Source of the DNA: an uncultured Luminiphilus sp. | GTDB lineage: Bacteria > Pseudomonadota > Gammaproteobacteria > Pseudomonadales > Halieaceae | NCBI GenBank assembly: GCA_943787485.1 | Contig: CALSMP010000008.1 | Span: 1 to 64,000 of the forward strand | DNA: 64,000 nucleotides | Direction of reading: 5' to 3' | Shown: in pieces, positions 57,001 through 64,000 of the stretch | Numbering within the stretch: the stretch's first letter is position 1 | How the letters are laid out: every line of letters begins with the position of its first letter | Notes under the pieces: generated by a model | Told to the model about the DNA's origin: nothing | What the model saw: the letters and a program-made list of their open reading frames with translations, nothing else | The model's database searches: none | Program-made: the position numbers and the translations under genes

Positions 57001-57344
57001 GGGAGACACGGTTCACCGACGACGTTGACACCGATCCAGACGCCGTGGACGACTTTGACTCAATCAATGGGTTTTCCGACACCTGTCTGGGCCCACCGGA
57101 TGACGTCCTCTGTCGCGACTACGCCAGAGCGGAAGATTACTTCCGGCACAGCACGTCGTTGTTCTACAGAGCTGACACGTGGAGTTTAGGCGCGGGTATC
57201 CGCAACGTCTTCAACGAAAAGCCACCGGTGGTTGATGGCTCGGAGGTACTCTCTTACAGCAACACGCCGATTGGCTACGGCTACGACCTCCAAGGTAGAG
57301 TCTTCTTCCTCGATGTCTCTTACCGATTCCGCGGTGGCAATTAA
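54060..57344 (+). CDS. Large TonB-dependent receptor
   Basis: A 1,094-residue outer-membrane receptor. Signal peptide (AVQAALLGLVVTAQA), an Ala/Glu-rich spacer, then the TonB-box-like EEVIVTGSRLKRDTF, a plug with DILQGSTASTGQQID, AASTVDLRGLGAQRNLILVNGRR and YGSDAIAGVVNAILRKDFDG, and a long barrel with FRAPNLRELF before the terminal strand FFLDVSYRFRGGN. The class is common in marine proteobacteria for import of oligosaccharides, peptides or other complex ligands; the ligand is not known. ATG 54060 follows AAGGGGG at 9 bases. A strong terminator follows the gene, and an S9 peptidase gene lies next. Confidence 0.93.
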   Translation: MALINRSTSLRWAVQAALLGLVVTAQAQDEVLDSTAVEAAAETSSPAAAEAPVEEVIVTGSRLKRDTFSSIAPLQVITTEFSKEVGLIDAADILQGSTASTGQQIDLTFQGFVLDNGPAASTVDLRGLGAQRNLILVNGRRVSPSGVEGAPAAPNLNLLPRSLVERYDIVLDGASSVYGSDAIAGVVNAILRKDFDGFELELFTNQPEQSGGADTTVSAAWGFNTDRGVFGIGGEYVETTKAALGDRDWTGDCTSNVEIDENGSIRTEDQYYASIGYPSYGNCAFQSVAARTFIPSIDMGSIYYTPGYSNGGWGNFSESGDPYTGLAADGNGDGVGDIDLLQYDFNGKPAALDADLFPKTTRYNIMAYGEYTFEGEANITPYFEANYSYFEAESKSSEGQLFPTVPANNPFNLCNPNQPNGVDCGLAADAYLDNPSIAANFANFYGLTPAEFRDFGIVNIYPGALGPVSTIPIVSVRGDRNRVETEQTQIRVVGGVRGDMPFLNIGTLDDWSFDAYFSYSLSEGESRRFGVREDRLEYALGYYSSTSTPCENDLGVELRADASAGCVPVNMYAPSLYPVGEVVGDFGSQAERDYLFDTRNFDTEYEQTIVSAYATGDLFDLPAGSVALGLGVEFRRDEINSIPDAIAEQGLFWGFFSDKGAKGSRDVNEFFVEAEIPLLANLPLARELNVNLSARFTDDEYYGDNTTESIKVGWRPADSLLIRGTWGTAFRAPNLRELFLGGSTGFLNVGDPCYVPETAIDNLTGEYNPANDKRDQLILDNCRATGVDPTLANNGGFNTYSVEVQQGGSLELDPEESDSWTIGFSYEQDFSNKFDLSFGMTFSEIEITNTVIEPSTGFIIGDCYTDEAGTGASVFCSRITRDFSDPTDPQIIFMDLGFINRDKETYRGIDYNLFFADQINIGVPIDLSLNLTATKLVERSTLFTNPDGSVDQEGYKGEWGFPEWRAQAALRLEWDRWAFTWETRFTDDVDTDPDAVDDFDSINGFSDTCLGPPDDVLCRDYARAEDYFRHSTSLFYRADTWSLGAGIRNVFNEKPPVVDGSEVLSYSNTPIGYGYDLQGRVFFLDVSYRFRGGN

Positions 57345-57366
57345 GCCAAGCCCCACCGTACGACAG

Positions 57367-57398
57367 AAAAAAGGCGTGCCCAGCACGCCTTTTTTTTC
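57367..57398 (+). terminator. Rho-independent terminator after the TonB receptor gene
   Basis: AAAAGGCGTGC, loop CCA, GCACGCCTTTTTTTT forms a near-perfect hairpin with a U run, 22 bases after the receptor stop. The A run on the left would make it work in both directions. Confidence 0.92.
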
Positions 57399-57433
57399 TC
57401 TATAGTTAACGCTTGCTCGCCAGGACTTGTTCG

Positions 57434-59410
57434 ATGAGACTTTTTATAGCCCTTCTCCTTGTTACGCTTGTCAGTACACTGACATTTGCCGAGCCCTATC
57501 CCCTCGACTACTGGGCGCGACGATCTGCCATCAGTAACGTTGAGCTGTCCCCCACAGGGGACCATTTGGGCTTGCTAAAAATCCCTGCCCGCGGGGAAAA
57601 CCCTGTTATCGAGGTCTATGACACGAATGATCTGTCAGCAGAGCCCTTTCGCGTCAATGCCAACCCCATGGAAATCGTAAATTTTTCTTGGGTAGACGAT
57701 AACAACCTCGTGTTCAGAGCGCGCCAACAGGTGCGGGACAAAATAGATGGCTTTAACGAGGGGATTTACGAGAATCGAATCGCGCTCGTGGACGTCAAGA
57801 AAAAGGAGCTCGAGGCTTTCGATGAGCGTGACCCATTCATCGTCAGCGTGCTACCCGATAAGCCTGGGAAAATCCTAATCTCTTTTTCCGAGGGCGGCAA
57901 AGATGGTGTTGGGGCAAAAGTGCAGGCTGCGTTCAGGCCGAGAGCCTATTGGGAGTTCGATCTCAAGAGAGGCACAAAAAAGCTCCTGGTACGAGGCAAG
58001 ATTTCCCTCGGCAACATCGACTTTGATGAAGCGGGGAACCCTATTTTAGCCCGCGGCTTTGACCTTAATTCCGGTGAGTTCATTTGGTACTGGCGCGAAC
58101 CCGGAGAGGATGACTGGCTCGAATTTTATCGGCAGAGCGAGGATAGTTTCGAGGACTTTACAGTTTACGGCCCAGATCCCGAGGTGCCCGGCAACTTCAT
58201 CGTCAGCGCCAACAATGGCGCAGATACAACCGGTCTATGGTCATTTAATGCTGCGACCAAAAAATTCCAGGAGCTGCTCTATCAGCGAAAGGACGTGGAT
58301 ATCTGTGGCGTGAAGTATCACAGCAACTCTTGGACTCATAGTGACGTCATTACAGGCGTAGGCTACTGCAAAGACAAAATACACGGTGAATTTTTCGATG
58401 CTGAGGAAGGAGCCCTGCACCGACAGCTGGAGCAACTGATACCCAACGCTCACTACGGCACTATCACCAGCCGCTCTCGGGATGGTAACTCCATGACCAT
58501 CCGCAATGTCGGGCCACGGGACCCAGGCACCCACTACCTTATCCACCAAGGCAAGCTACAACTCATCGGCGGCCAGCGGCCTTATTTTGAGCCCGCAGAA
58601 CTGGCGGACGTGCGCTACATCACCTATCCCGCGCGAGATGGCGAATCGATTCCGGGCTACCTCACGATACCCCATGGCAAACCGCCCTTCCCATTGGTGG
58701 TATTGCCCCATGGAGGCCCTTTTGTGAGAGAAACCATTCTCTTTGATGAGTGGGCTCAGTTGCTTGCCAACAACGGATATTTGGTGCTCCAACCCCAGTA
58801 CCGTGGCTCTCGAGGTTACGGCCAACGCTTTTATCAAATAGCCTTTAACGCGGGGGGACAAGGTGGCTATAAAATGCAGGATGATAAGGACGATGGCGTC
58901 GCCCATTTGATCAAGGAAGGCCTTACTGAGGCAGGTAACGTCGCGATGTTCGGCTGGTCCTATGGTGGCTATGCGGCCCTTGTCGCGGCCTCAAGAACGC
59001 CGCAAGCCTATCAATGTGTTATCGCCGGTGCCGCGGTAACCGACCCCGAGATGCAGGTTAACTATTACCGCTACCAGCTCAGAGGAGCTGGAAAGATAGA
59101 GCAGCTGGCTATGTGGGATGACAGTATCGCCCCGCTTGAAGAGGTCGACAAGGTCAACGTGCCCATCTTGCTTATTCATGGGGACGTGGATCAGCGCGTG
59201 CCCTTGGAGCATGCCGAGAAGTACCGTGACGCACTTGTTGATGCGGGCAAGCCACACACCTATCTGGAGCTCGAGGGCGCGGACCACTTCTCTAATACCC
59301 TGTTCTACCATCACAAGCTCGCACTTTACGAGGCCATGCTCGGGTATCTTTCTAATGAATGCGGCCTCAAAACCGGGGCTGCCGCGACGCTGGCGCAAAC
59401 CGACCCGTAA
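57434..59410 (+). CDS. Secreted S9-family (prolyl oligopeptidase) serine peptidase
   Basis: A 658-residue peptidase. A signal peptide (FIALLLVTLVSTLTFAEP) implies export. A propeller-like region (about 25-400) precedes the alpha/beta hydrolase domain. The catalytic triad is Ser in MFGWSYGGYAAL, Asp in LIHGDVDQRVPLEHA and His in LEGADHFSN; PHGGPFVR supplies the oxyanion region. This is an acylaminoacyl-peptidase/DPP-like S9C arrangement that trims small peptides. ATG 57434 is preceded by AGGA at 8 bases. It follows the TonB receptor gene beyond a terminator, so it is likely transcribed separately or by read-through. Confidence 0.92.
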   Translation: MRLFIALLLVTLVSTLTFAEPYPLDYWARRSAISNVELSPTGDHLGLLKIPARGENPVIEVYDTNDLSAEPFRVNANPMEIVNFSWVDDNNLVFRARQQVRDKIDGFNEGIYENRIALVDVKKKELEAFDERDPFIVSVLPDKPGKILISFSEGGKDGVGAKVQAAFRPRAYWEFDLKRGTKKLLVRGKISLGNIDFDEAGNPILARGFDLNSGEFIWYWREPGEDDWLEFYRQSEDSFEDFTVYGPDPEVPGNFIVSANNGADTTGLWSFNAATKKFQELLYQRKDVDICGVKYHSNSWTHSDVITGVGYCKDKIHGEFFDAEEGALHRQLEQLIPNAHYGTITSRSRDGNSMTIRNVGPRDPGTHYLIHQGKLQLIGGQRPYFEPAELADVRYITYPARDGESIPGYLTIPHGKPPFPLVVLPHGGPFVRETILFDEWAQLLANNGYLVLQPQYRGSRGYGQRFYQIAFNAGGQGGYKMQDDKDDGVAHLIKEGLTEAGNVAMFGWSYGGYAALVAASRTPQAYQCVIAGAAVTDPEMQVNYYRYQLRGAGKIEQLAMWDDSIAPLEEVDKVNVPILLIHGDVDQRVPLEHAEKYRDALVDAGKPHTYLELEGADHFSNTLFYHHKLALYEAMLGYLSNECGLKTGAAATLAQTDP

Positions 59411-59509
59411 GGTCTCCAGGAGCGACTCGCAACATCAAGTCCAAAGCGGACAACCTACTGCTAGGGCGACATACCACCGAGTTGGCCAGCACGCGCCGTC
59501 TCCAGCCAT

Positions 59510-59540
59510 AAAAAAACCCCGGGGCGTTGCCACCGGGGCT
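59510..59540 (-). terminator. Rho-independent terminator of aceA
   Basis: On the minus strand AGCCCCGG, spacer TGGCAACGCC, CCGGGGTTTTTTT forms a GC-rich hairpin followed by seven T, 17 bases after the aceA stop. Confidence 0.88.
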
Positions 59541-59557
59541 CTTGACGGTTTCAGAGA

Positions 59558-61156
59558 TCAACCAAACTGATTCATCGTGTTGTCGTCGCCGGCCGCTTTG
59601 AGCGCCGCTTCCCCCGAGAAGTACTCTTTATGGTCATCGCCCATATCCGAGCCCGCCATATTCTGGTGCTTGACGCAGGCGATGCCTTGACGGATTTCTT
59701 TGCGCTGAACGCCTGCAACATAGCCGAGCATGGCAGCGTCACCAAAGTATTCTTTGGCCAGATTATCGGTGGAGAGCGCAGCCGTATGGTAAGTCGGCAA
59801 GGTGATCAGGTGGTGGAAAATACCCGCCTCTCTGGCCGCGTCGGCTTGGAAAGACTGGATCCGACGATCCGCCTCGAGTGCTATTTGACTGTTATCGTAT
59901 GACGCATCCATCAGGTTCGCGCGGTCATAGTCAGATACATCCTGCCCCGCCTCAGACCAAGCGTCGAACACCTGCTGGCGGAAGCTCAACGTCCAGTTAA
60001 ATGAGGGACTGTTGTTGTAAACCAACTTCGCTGAGGGCACCGCCTCGCGAATCCGGTTAACCATACTCGCTATTTGACCTACGTGAGGCTTTTCAGTTTC
60101 TATCCAAAGTAGATCCGCCCCATTCTGCAACGATGTGATGCAGTCTAGTACAACGCGATCTTCACCCGAGCCTTTCTTGAACTGGAACAGGCCTGAGGGG
60201 AGCCGAGCGGGCTTGAGCAGTTTGCCGTTCGCCTTAACGACGACATCTCCATTGGCAATATCCTGTGCGCTTTCGATGTACTCGCCATCGAGAAAACTGT
60301 TGTACTTGTCACCCAGATCTCCGGGCTCGTTGGTCACAGCAATTTGCTTGGTGAGACCAGCACCCAGGGAGTCGGTCCGCGCGACGATAACGCCGTTGTC
60401 CACGCCCAACTCGAGGAAGGCATAGCGAATTGCTCTGATTTTGGCGAGGAAGTCTGCGTGGGGCACGGTAACCTTACCGTCTTGATGGCCGCACTGCTTC
60501 TCGTCGGACACCTGATTCTCGATCTGGATGGCACAGGCCCCCGCCTCGATCATCTTCTTGGCCAGCAAGTATGTTGCCTCTGCGTTGCCAAACCCAGCAT
60601 CAATGTCGGCAATGATCGGCACCACATGGGTCTGAAATTGATCAATGTGCTTGGTAAGGCTTTGCACTTCGACCTCGTTCCCGGCCTTTTTCGCCGCGTC
60701 CAACTGGCGGAACAGGCCGCCAAGTTCGCGAGCGTCAGCCTGTCGAAGAAAGGTGTAAAGTTCCTCGATGAGCCCAGGCACCGAGGTCTTCTCGTGCATC
60801 GACTGGTCGGGCAGCGGGCCGAAATCCGAGCGAAGTGCCGCTATCATCCAGCCGGATAGGTACAGATACTTTTTATCGGTGGTTCCGAAATGCTTCTTGA
60901 TTGAAATCAGCTTCTGCTGACCTATAAAACCATGCCAGCATCCCAATGACTGGGTATAACTGGCGGTGTCGGCATCGTAGGCTGCCATATCGGCCCGCAT
61001 CAGATCAGCGGTGTAGCGCGCGATGTCGAGCCCGGTCTGAAAACGATTTTGTAATTTCATGCGGGCGGCATACTCGGGACTGATGTCAGCCCAAGCCGCG
61101 CCCTGTTTTGCCACAACGTCGTCTAAGGCCGTGATGGTATCGAGATAGAGTCCCAT
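59558..61156 (-). CDS. aceA: Isocitrate lyase (long form)
   Basis: A 532-residue enzyme that splits isocitrate to glyoxylate and succinate, opening the glyoxylate shunt for growth on fatty acids or acetate. The active-site signature is DEKQCGHQDGKVTVPH (K-Q-C-G-H instead of the E. coli K-K-C-G-H), with VARTDSLGAGLTKQIAV, WIETEKPHV and NNSPSFNW. The ~530-residue length and the KQCGH variant are typical of the Pseudomonas-type enzyme, so this is not damage. It is separated by 124 bases from der on the same strand and has its own terminator. No malate synthase is in view. Confidence 0.96.
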   Translation of the reverse strand: MGLYLDTITALDDVVAKQGAAWADISPEYAARMKLQNRFQTGLDIARYTADLMRADMAAYDADTASYTQSLGCWHGFIGQQKLISIKKHFGTTDKKYLYLSGWMIAALRSDFGPLPDQSMHEKTSVPGLIEELYTFLRQADARELGGLFRQLDAAKKAGNEVEVQSLTKHIDQFQTHVVPIIADIDAGFGNAEATYLLAKKMIEAGACAIQIENQVSDEKQCGHQDGKVTVPHADFLAKIRAIRYAFLELGVDNGVIVARTDSLGAGLTKQIAVTNEPGDLGDKYNSFLDGEYIESAQDIANGDVVVKANGKLLKPARLPSGLFQFKKGSGEDRVVLDCITSLQNGADLLWIETEKPHVGQIASMVNRIREAVPSAKLVYNNSPSFNWTLSFRQQVFDAWSEAGQDVSDYDRANLMDASYDNSQIALEADRRIQSFQADAAREAGIFHHLITLPTYHTAALSTDNLAKEYFGDAAMLGYVAGVQRKEIRQGIACVKHQNMAGSDMGDDHKEYFSGEAALKAAGDDNTMNQFG

Positions 61157-61280
61157 GGTGATTCCTCATGTAAATAAGCGTAGCGGCCGAGGCCGTGTCT
61201 AAACAGGCGGCAGTCTACGGAATTCGGTGGTATTTTTAAAATAAATAGGTAGTATTACAGCCATTCACAAGGAGAATGAC

Positions 61281-62699
61281 TCAGCGCCGCTTTTTATGAC
61301 TCTTCTTCTTTTCGGCTTTTTTAATGTGGGAGACGAGGCGTCGTCGGCGCTGAACTTGACGCTGAGTCAACTTATTGCGCTTGCCCGCGTAGGGATTCTC
61401 CCCCGTCTTCAGCTGGATACGAATCGGCGTTCCATGGAGCTGCAGCACTCGACGAAAGGTCTTCTCCAAATAACGTGCATAACTCGCGGGCAGGGCCTCG
61501 GTTTGAGTACCGTGTATCACCACGATAGGCGGATTCTGCCCTCCTGCGTGGGCATACCGAAGCTTGATCCGGCGCCCATTTGCCAGCGGTGGTGGGTGAG
61601 ACGCCACCGCATCTTCCAAAATGCGGGTTAATTTATTGGTGCTCAGCGTCATGGTCGCTGATCGATGGGCCTGATGAACCGAGTCGTACAGATGACCCAC
61701 CCCGGTACCATGAAGGGCGGAAATAAAATGAATATCCGCGTAATCAACAAACTGTAATCGCCGATTCAGCTCGGTTTTGATCCAGTCGCGCTCGTCCGCG
61801 TCAATGCCGTCCCACTTGTTGAGCGCAACAACCAAGCCCCGACCTGCGTCGATACACTGGCCAAGCAAATGGAGGTCCTGCTCGACAATACCTTCGTGGG
61901 CATCCATCAAAAGTATCGTGACATGGGCATCAGCAATCGCCTTCAGGGTTTTGACGATAGAAAATTTCTCCACCGACTCGCGTACATTTTTACGACGCCG
62001 CACCCCGGCAGTATCGATGAGCGTATAGGCCTGCCCGCGCCGCTCATAGTCGATGTAGATACTGTCACGGGTCGTTCCCGGTTGGTCGAAAACAACCACC
62101 CGGTCCTCGCCAAGCAATCGATTGACGAGGGTTGACTTGCCTACATTAGGCCGCCCAATCACCGCAATACGGATCGCACCGTCTGCTTCGGGTGCTGTCG
62201 CCTCCTCGATGGGCAGTGGCGCCAGTACCTCGCTGATAAGACGCTGGACACCCCGGTTGTGAGAGGCAGCAATAGTGTGGAGATCACCGATCCCAAGTCG
62301 ATAAAAATCGCTGGCGGCGACGTCTTCCCCCACGCCATCGATCTTATTGACCACCAAATGAAACGACTTCTCTTTCTGGCGCAGCGCCTTGACCAGAGCC
62401 TCATCCCCCGGATGAAGGCCTTCCCGTCCGTCCACCATCAACAGAACCACGTCGGCTTCGTCGATAGCCACCATCGACTGCCCGGCCATTGCCGCGTCGA
62501 TACCGAATTCATTGCCCGAAATACCGCCAGTGTCGATCACGATATAAGGGATATCACCCAGCTTGCCATCGCCGTACTTTCGATCGCGGGTTAAGCCGGA
62601 AAGATTCGCCACCAAAGCATCGCGCGAGCGGGTAAGCTGATTAAACAGCGTGGACTTGCCGACATTGGGTCGTCCTACCAAGGCGATGACGGGCGGCAT
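61281..62699 (-). CDS. der: Ribosome assembly GTPase Der (EngA)
   Basis: A 472-residue essential GTPase with two consecutive G domains acting in 50S subunit maturation. G domain 1 has [18 protein letters not shown] and NKIDG; G domain 2 (from about 175) has [22 protein letters not shown] and NKWDG; a KH-like domain and a strongly basic C-terminal tail ([13 protein letters not shown]) follow. All nucleotide-binding motifs are intact. It lies 3 bases after bamB in the conserved yfgM-bamB-der order. Confidence 0.97.
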   Translation of the reverse strand: MPPVIALVGRPNVGKSTLFNQLTRSRDALVANLSGLTRDRKYGDGKLGDIPYIVIDTGGISGNEFGIDAAMAGQSMVAIDEADVVLLMVDGREGLHPGDEALVKALRQKEKSFHLVVNKIDGVGEDVAASDFYRLGIGDLHTIAASHNRGVQRLISEVLAPLPIEEATAPEADGAIRIAVIGRPNVGKSTLVNRLLGEDRVVVFDQPGTTRDSIYIDYERRGQAYTLIDTAGVRRRKNVRESVEKFSIVKTLKAIADAHVTILLMDAHEGIVEQDLHLLGQCIDAGRGLVVALNKWDGIDADERDWIKTELNRRLQFVDYADIHFISALHGTGVGHLYDSVHQAHRSATMTLSTNKLTRILEDAVASHPPPLANGRRIKLRYAHAGGQNPPIVVIHGTQTEALPASYARYLEKTFRRVLQLHGTPIRIQLKTGENPYAGKRNKLTQRQVQRRRRLVSHIKKAEKKKSHKKRR

Positions 62700-62702
62700 A
62701 AT

Positions 62703-63881
62703 TCAGTCTTTGGGTGCGATAGTGTAAGCGGCGAGCTTGCCACCATTTCCGTAGACGTAGAGGGTATTGCCGCTGGCAATCATATCGGCGCGTGCTCCGT
62801 CGCCATCAGCGCGCGTGCGCCCCAATATTTCACCGTCGACCTGGGAGAGGATGTGCAGATAGCCTTCGAAGTCCACCACCGCCAGATAACTCGACACAGG
62901 CGTCGGGCGCGATAAACCCCGATATCCCAACTCAATATTTTGCCACCGAATGCCCTGCCCGTTGCGCAGGAAAGCGGAAATCGTGCCGTCTTGGTCAGCG
63001 GTGTAGACGTTGCCGAAACCAACACTGACGCCAGACACTGAGGACACGTTGCGCTGCCAGATTTTGCGACCCGTTCGCGGATCAACCGCCGCAACCCGGC
63101 CCTGATAGCTCGCCACGTACAGCTCAGCACCCTGCAACATCATAGAGCCGTCAATATCCACGATCCGCTCGATCTCTGAACGACCCTGGGGTATTGCGAT
63201 GCGCGCCTCCCAGGCAACATTACCGCTGTTCTGATCTATCGCCAAGGCCTTGCCATCGGCGAATCCGGCAATCACCAATTGCCCGAGAATAATAGGAGTC
63301 GAGGTGCCGCGGAGGGTCAACACCGGGACGTCACTCAAATGGGCCCAGCGTCGCTCGCCCGTCTCGTAGTCGAAGGCGATCAGCTTGCCATCATAAGTCT
63401 GCGCCGCGACCAGATCGCCGTTACCTTGAGGCGCAGAAAGTACCTCCCCGCTCACTGACGCGCGCCAAAGCTCCGAGCCATTAGCTGCGTCGAGGCGCAA
63501 AACGAGACCGTTAGCAGCCCCCACGAACAGCGAGCCATCGTAAAAACCGACTCCCCCCGAGAGCGGCAAATCAAGATTCGTTTTCCACTGCACTTTCCCC
63601 GTGCCGGCGTTTAGCGCGAGGACGTCGCCGTCAGCTGAGGCCACATAGAGCAGATCCCCAACCAATACGGGAGTAATTTTATACAAGCCGTCGCCCTGAC
63701 CATCGCCAATCGACTTTGACCACCGCTTGCTGAACTTAATTTGCTGTTGAATATCTTTCAGCTCGACCGGCGCGGTGGGGTCGTACTCCTCTTCCTCAAA
63801 CCAACCCGTAATGGTCTCGCAACCACTTAAAGCCGGCAGCGCAAGCATCACGACTATCAACGCCCATGCTCGAAATTTCAT
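62703..63881 (-). CDS. bamB: Outer membrane assembly lipoprotein BamB
   Basis: A 392-residue lipoprotein of the BAM complex, which inserts beta-barrel proteins in the outer membrane. The signal peptide LIVVMLALPALSGC has lipobox ALSGC with the lipidated Cys at about residue 21. The mature part is an eight-bladed PQQ-type propeller with repeating blades such as LALNAGTGKVQWKTNLD, GLVLRLDAANGSELW, IAFDYETGERRWA and VAAVDPRTGRKIW. Its ATG overlaps the stop of yfgM, and der follows after 3 bases. Confidence 0.96.
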   Translation of the reverse strand: MKFRAWALIVVMLALPALSGCETITGWFEEEEYDPTAPVELKDIQQQIKFSKRWSKSIGDGQGDGLYKITPVLVGDLLYVASADGDVLALNAGTGKVQWKTNLDLPLSGGVGFYDGSLFVGAANGLVLRLDAANGSELWRASVSGEVLSAPQGNGDLVAAQTYDGKLIAFDYETGERRWAHLSDVPVLTLRGTSTPIILGQLVIAGFADGKALAIDQNSGNVAWEARIAIPQGRSEIERIVDIDGSMMLQGAELYVASYQGRVAAVDPRTGRKIWQRNVSSVSGVSVGFGNVYTADQDGTISAFLRNGQGIRWQNIELGYRGLSRPTPVSSYLAVVDFEGYLHILSQVDGEILGRTRADGDGARADMIASGNTLYVYGNGGKLAAYTIAPKD

Positions 63882-64000
63882 AAGGCCGCCTCTTCAGTAG
63901 CCGCCAGGCGGGCTCCTAAACTGTTAATTTTGATGTCGAGTATACCCGGCGGATTGCCCAGTGCCAGCAGCGCGGCGCGGGCCTCCAAATAGGCATCGAG
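63878..64000 (-). CDS. yfgM: YfgM-like periplasmic TPR protein, C-terminal end
   Basis: The last 40 codons of a gene entering from outside the window, not in the ORF track. It reads LDAYLEARAALLALGNPPGI then LDIKINSLGARLAATEEAAL and stops at TGA, which overlaps the bamB ATG (ATGA). The ending LDIKINSLG and its place directly before bamB match YfgM (DUF2133), the inner-membrane TPR protein linked to the Sec translocon and chaperones. Confidence 0.82.
   Translation of the reverse strand, partial: LDAYLEARAALLALGNPPGILDIKINSLGARLAATEEAAL

Noticed and set aside
1-64000. CRISPR arrays, insertion sequences, prophage or integrative element borders
   Set aside because: I saw no spaced repeat array, transposase, integrase, terminal repeats or tRNA-linked direct repeats; gene content is chromosomal throughout.

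Overview
This window is about 64 kb of a bacterial chromosome, densely packed with roughly 50 genes on both strands, many of them overlapping by 1 to 4 bases. It shows no phage, transposon, CRISPR array or rRNA. The family content points to a marine, aerobic gammaproteobacterium. The markers are the yfgM-bamB-der order, MlaA, HrpA, TrhO, DusA, MnmC, a Pseudomonas-like long isocitrate lyase, several fatty-acid genes and two TonB-dependent receptors. A Halieaceae-like (OM60/NOR5) host is my inference; no 16S rRNA is present to confirm it.

Layout. 1-8.7 kb: thiolase end, RibB with a decayed GTP cyclohydrolase domain, nitroreductase, a frameshifted PepSY membrane protein divergent from a PAS sensor kinase interrupted at a 13-C run, then a CoA-binding protein, a crotonase, a Nudix hydrolase and an HSDL2-like dehydrogenase. 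8.8-12.1 kb: trhO, tRNA-Ala(GGC) with its terminator, a small membrane protein, gltX. 12.4-17.5 kb: a complete oligopeptide ABC importer (oppA-B-C-DF, with both ATPases fused). 17.5-25.7 kb: SDR, PhoD phosphatase, outer-membrane barrel, dusA-tal, an RsbU-like phosphatase with its STAS partner, mlaA. 25.9-38.6 kb: hrpA, fadD, MaoC hydratase, mnmC, glutaminyl cyclase and a large M16 protease carrying four frameshifts. 38.7-46.7 kb: a periplasmic C39-type peptidase with a small secreted double-glycine protein, fatty acid desaturase, a lipoprotein carrying a pseudopilin-like domain, an SLC13 permease, a DUF481 protein and a MscS channel. 46.7-52.3 kb: DAHP synthase, DUF501 protein, then a cobalamin riboswitch followed by btuB, cobO and two unassigned genes. 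52.4-59.4 kb: HxlR regulator with a class II aldolase, divergent from a 1,094-residue TonB receptor, then an S9 peptidase. 59.5-64 kb: aceA, der, bamB and the end of yfgM.

How they may work together. The lifestyle suggested is scavenging of peptides (Opp, S9 peptidase, M16 protease, TonB receptor), fatty acids (FadD, thiolase, crotonases, glyoxylate shunt through AceA), phosphate esters (PhoD) and external vitamin B12 (riboswitch, BtuB, CobO). The feature I find most novel is the pair at 38.7-39.6 kb. It consists of a Sec-exported small protein with a textbook double-glycine leader motif directly upstream of a Sec-exported C39-like cysteine peptidase, with no ABC exporter beside it.

Caution. 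Eight apparent single-base indels cluster at 2.7-3.3 kb and 34.5-37.5 kb, and seven of the eight look like one extra base in a homopolymer. Sequencing error, recent gene decay and (for the poly-C run) phase variation cannot be separated from this sequence alone.
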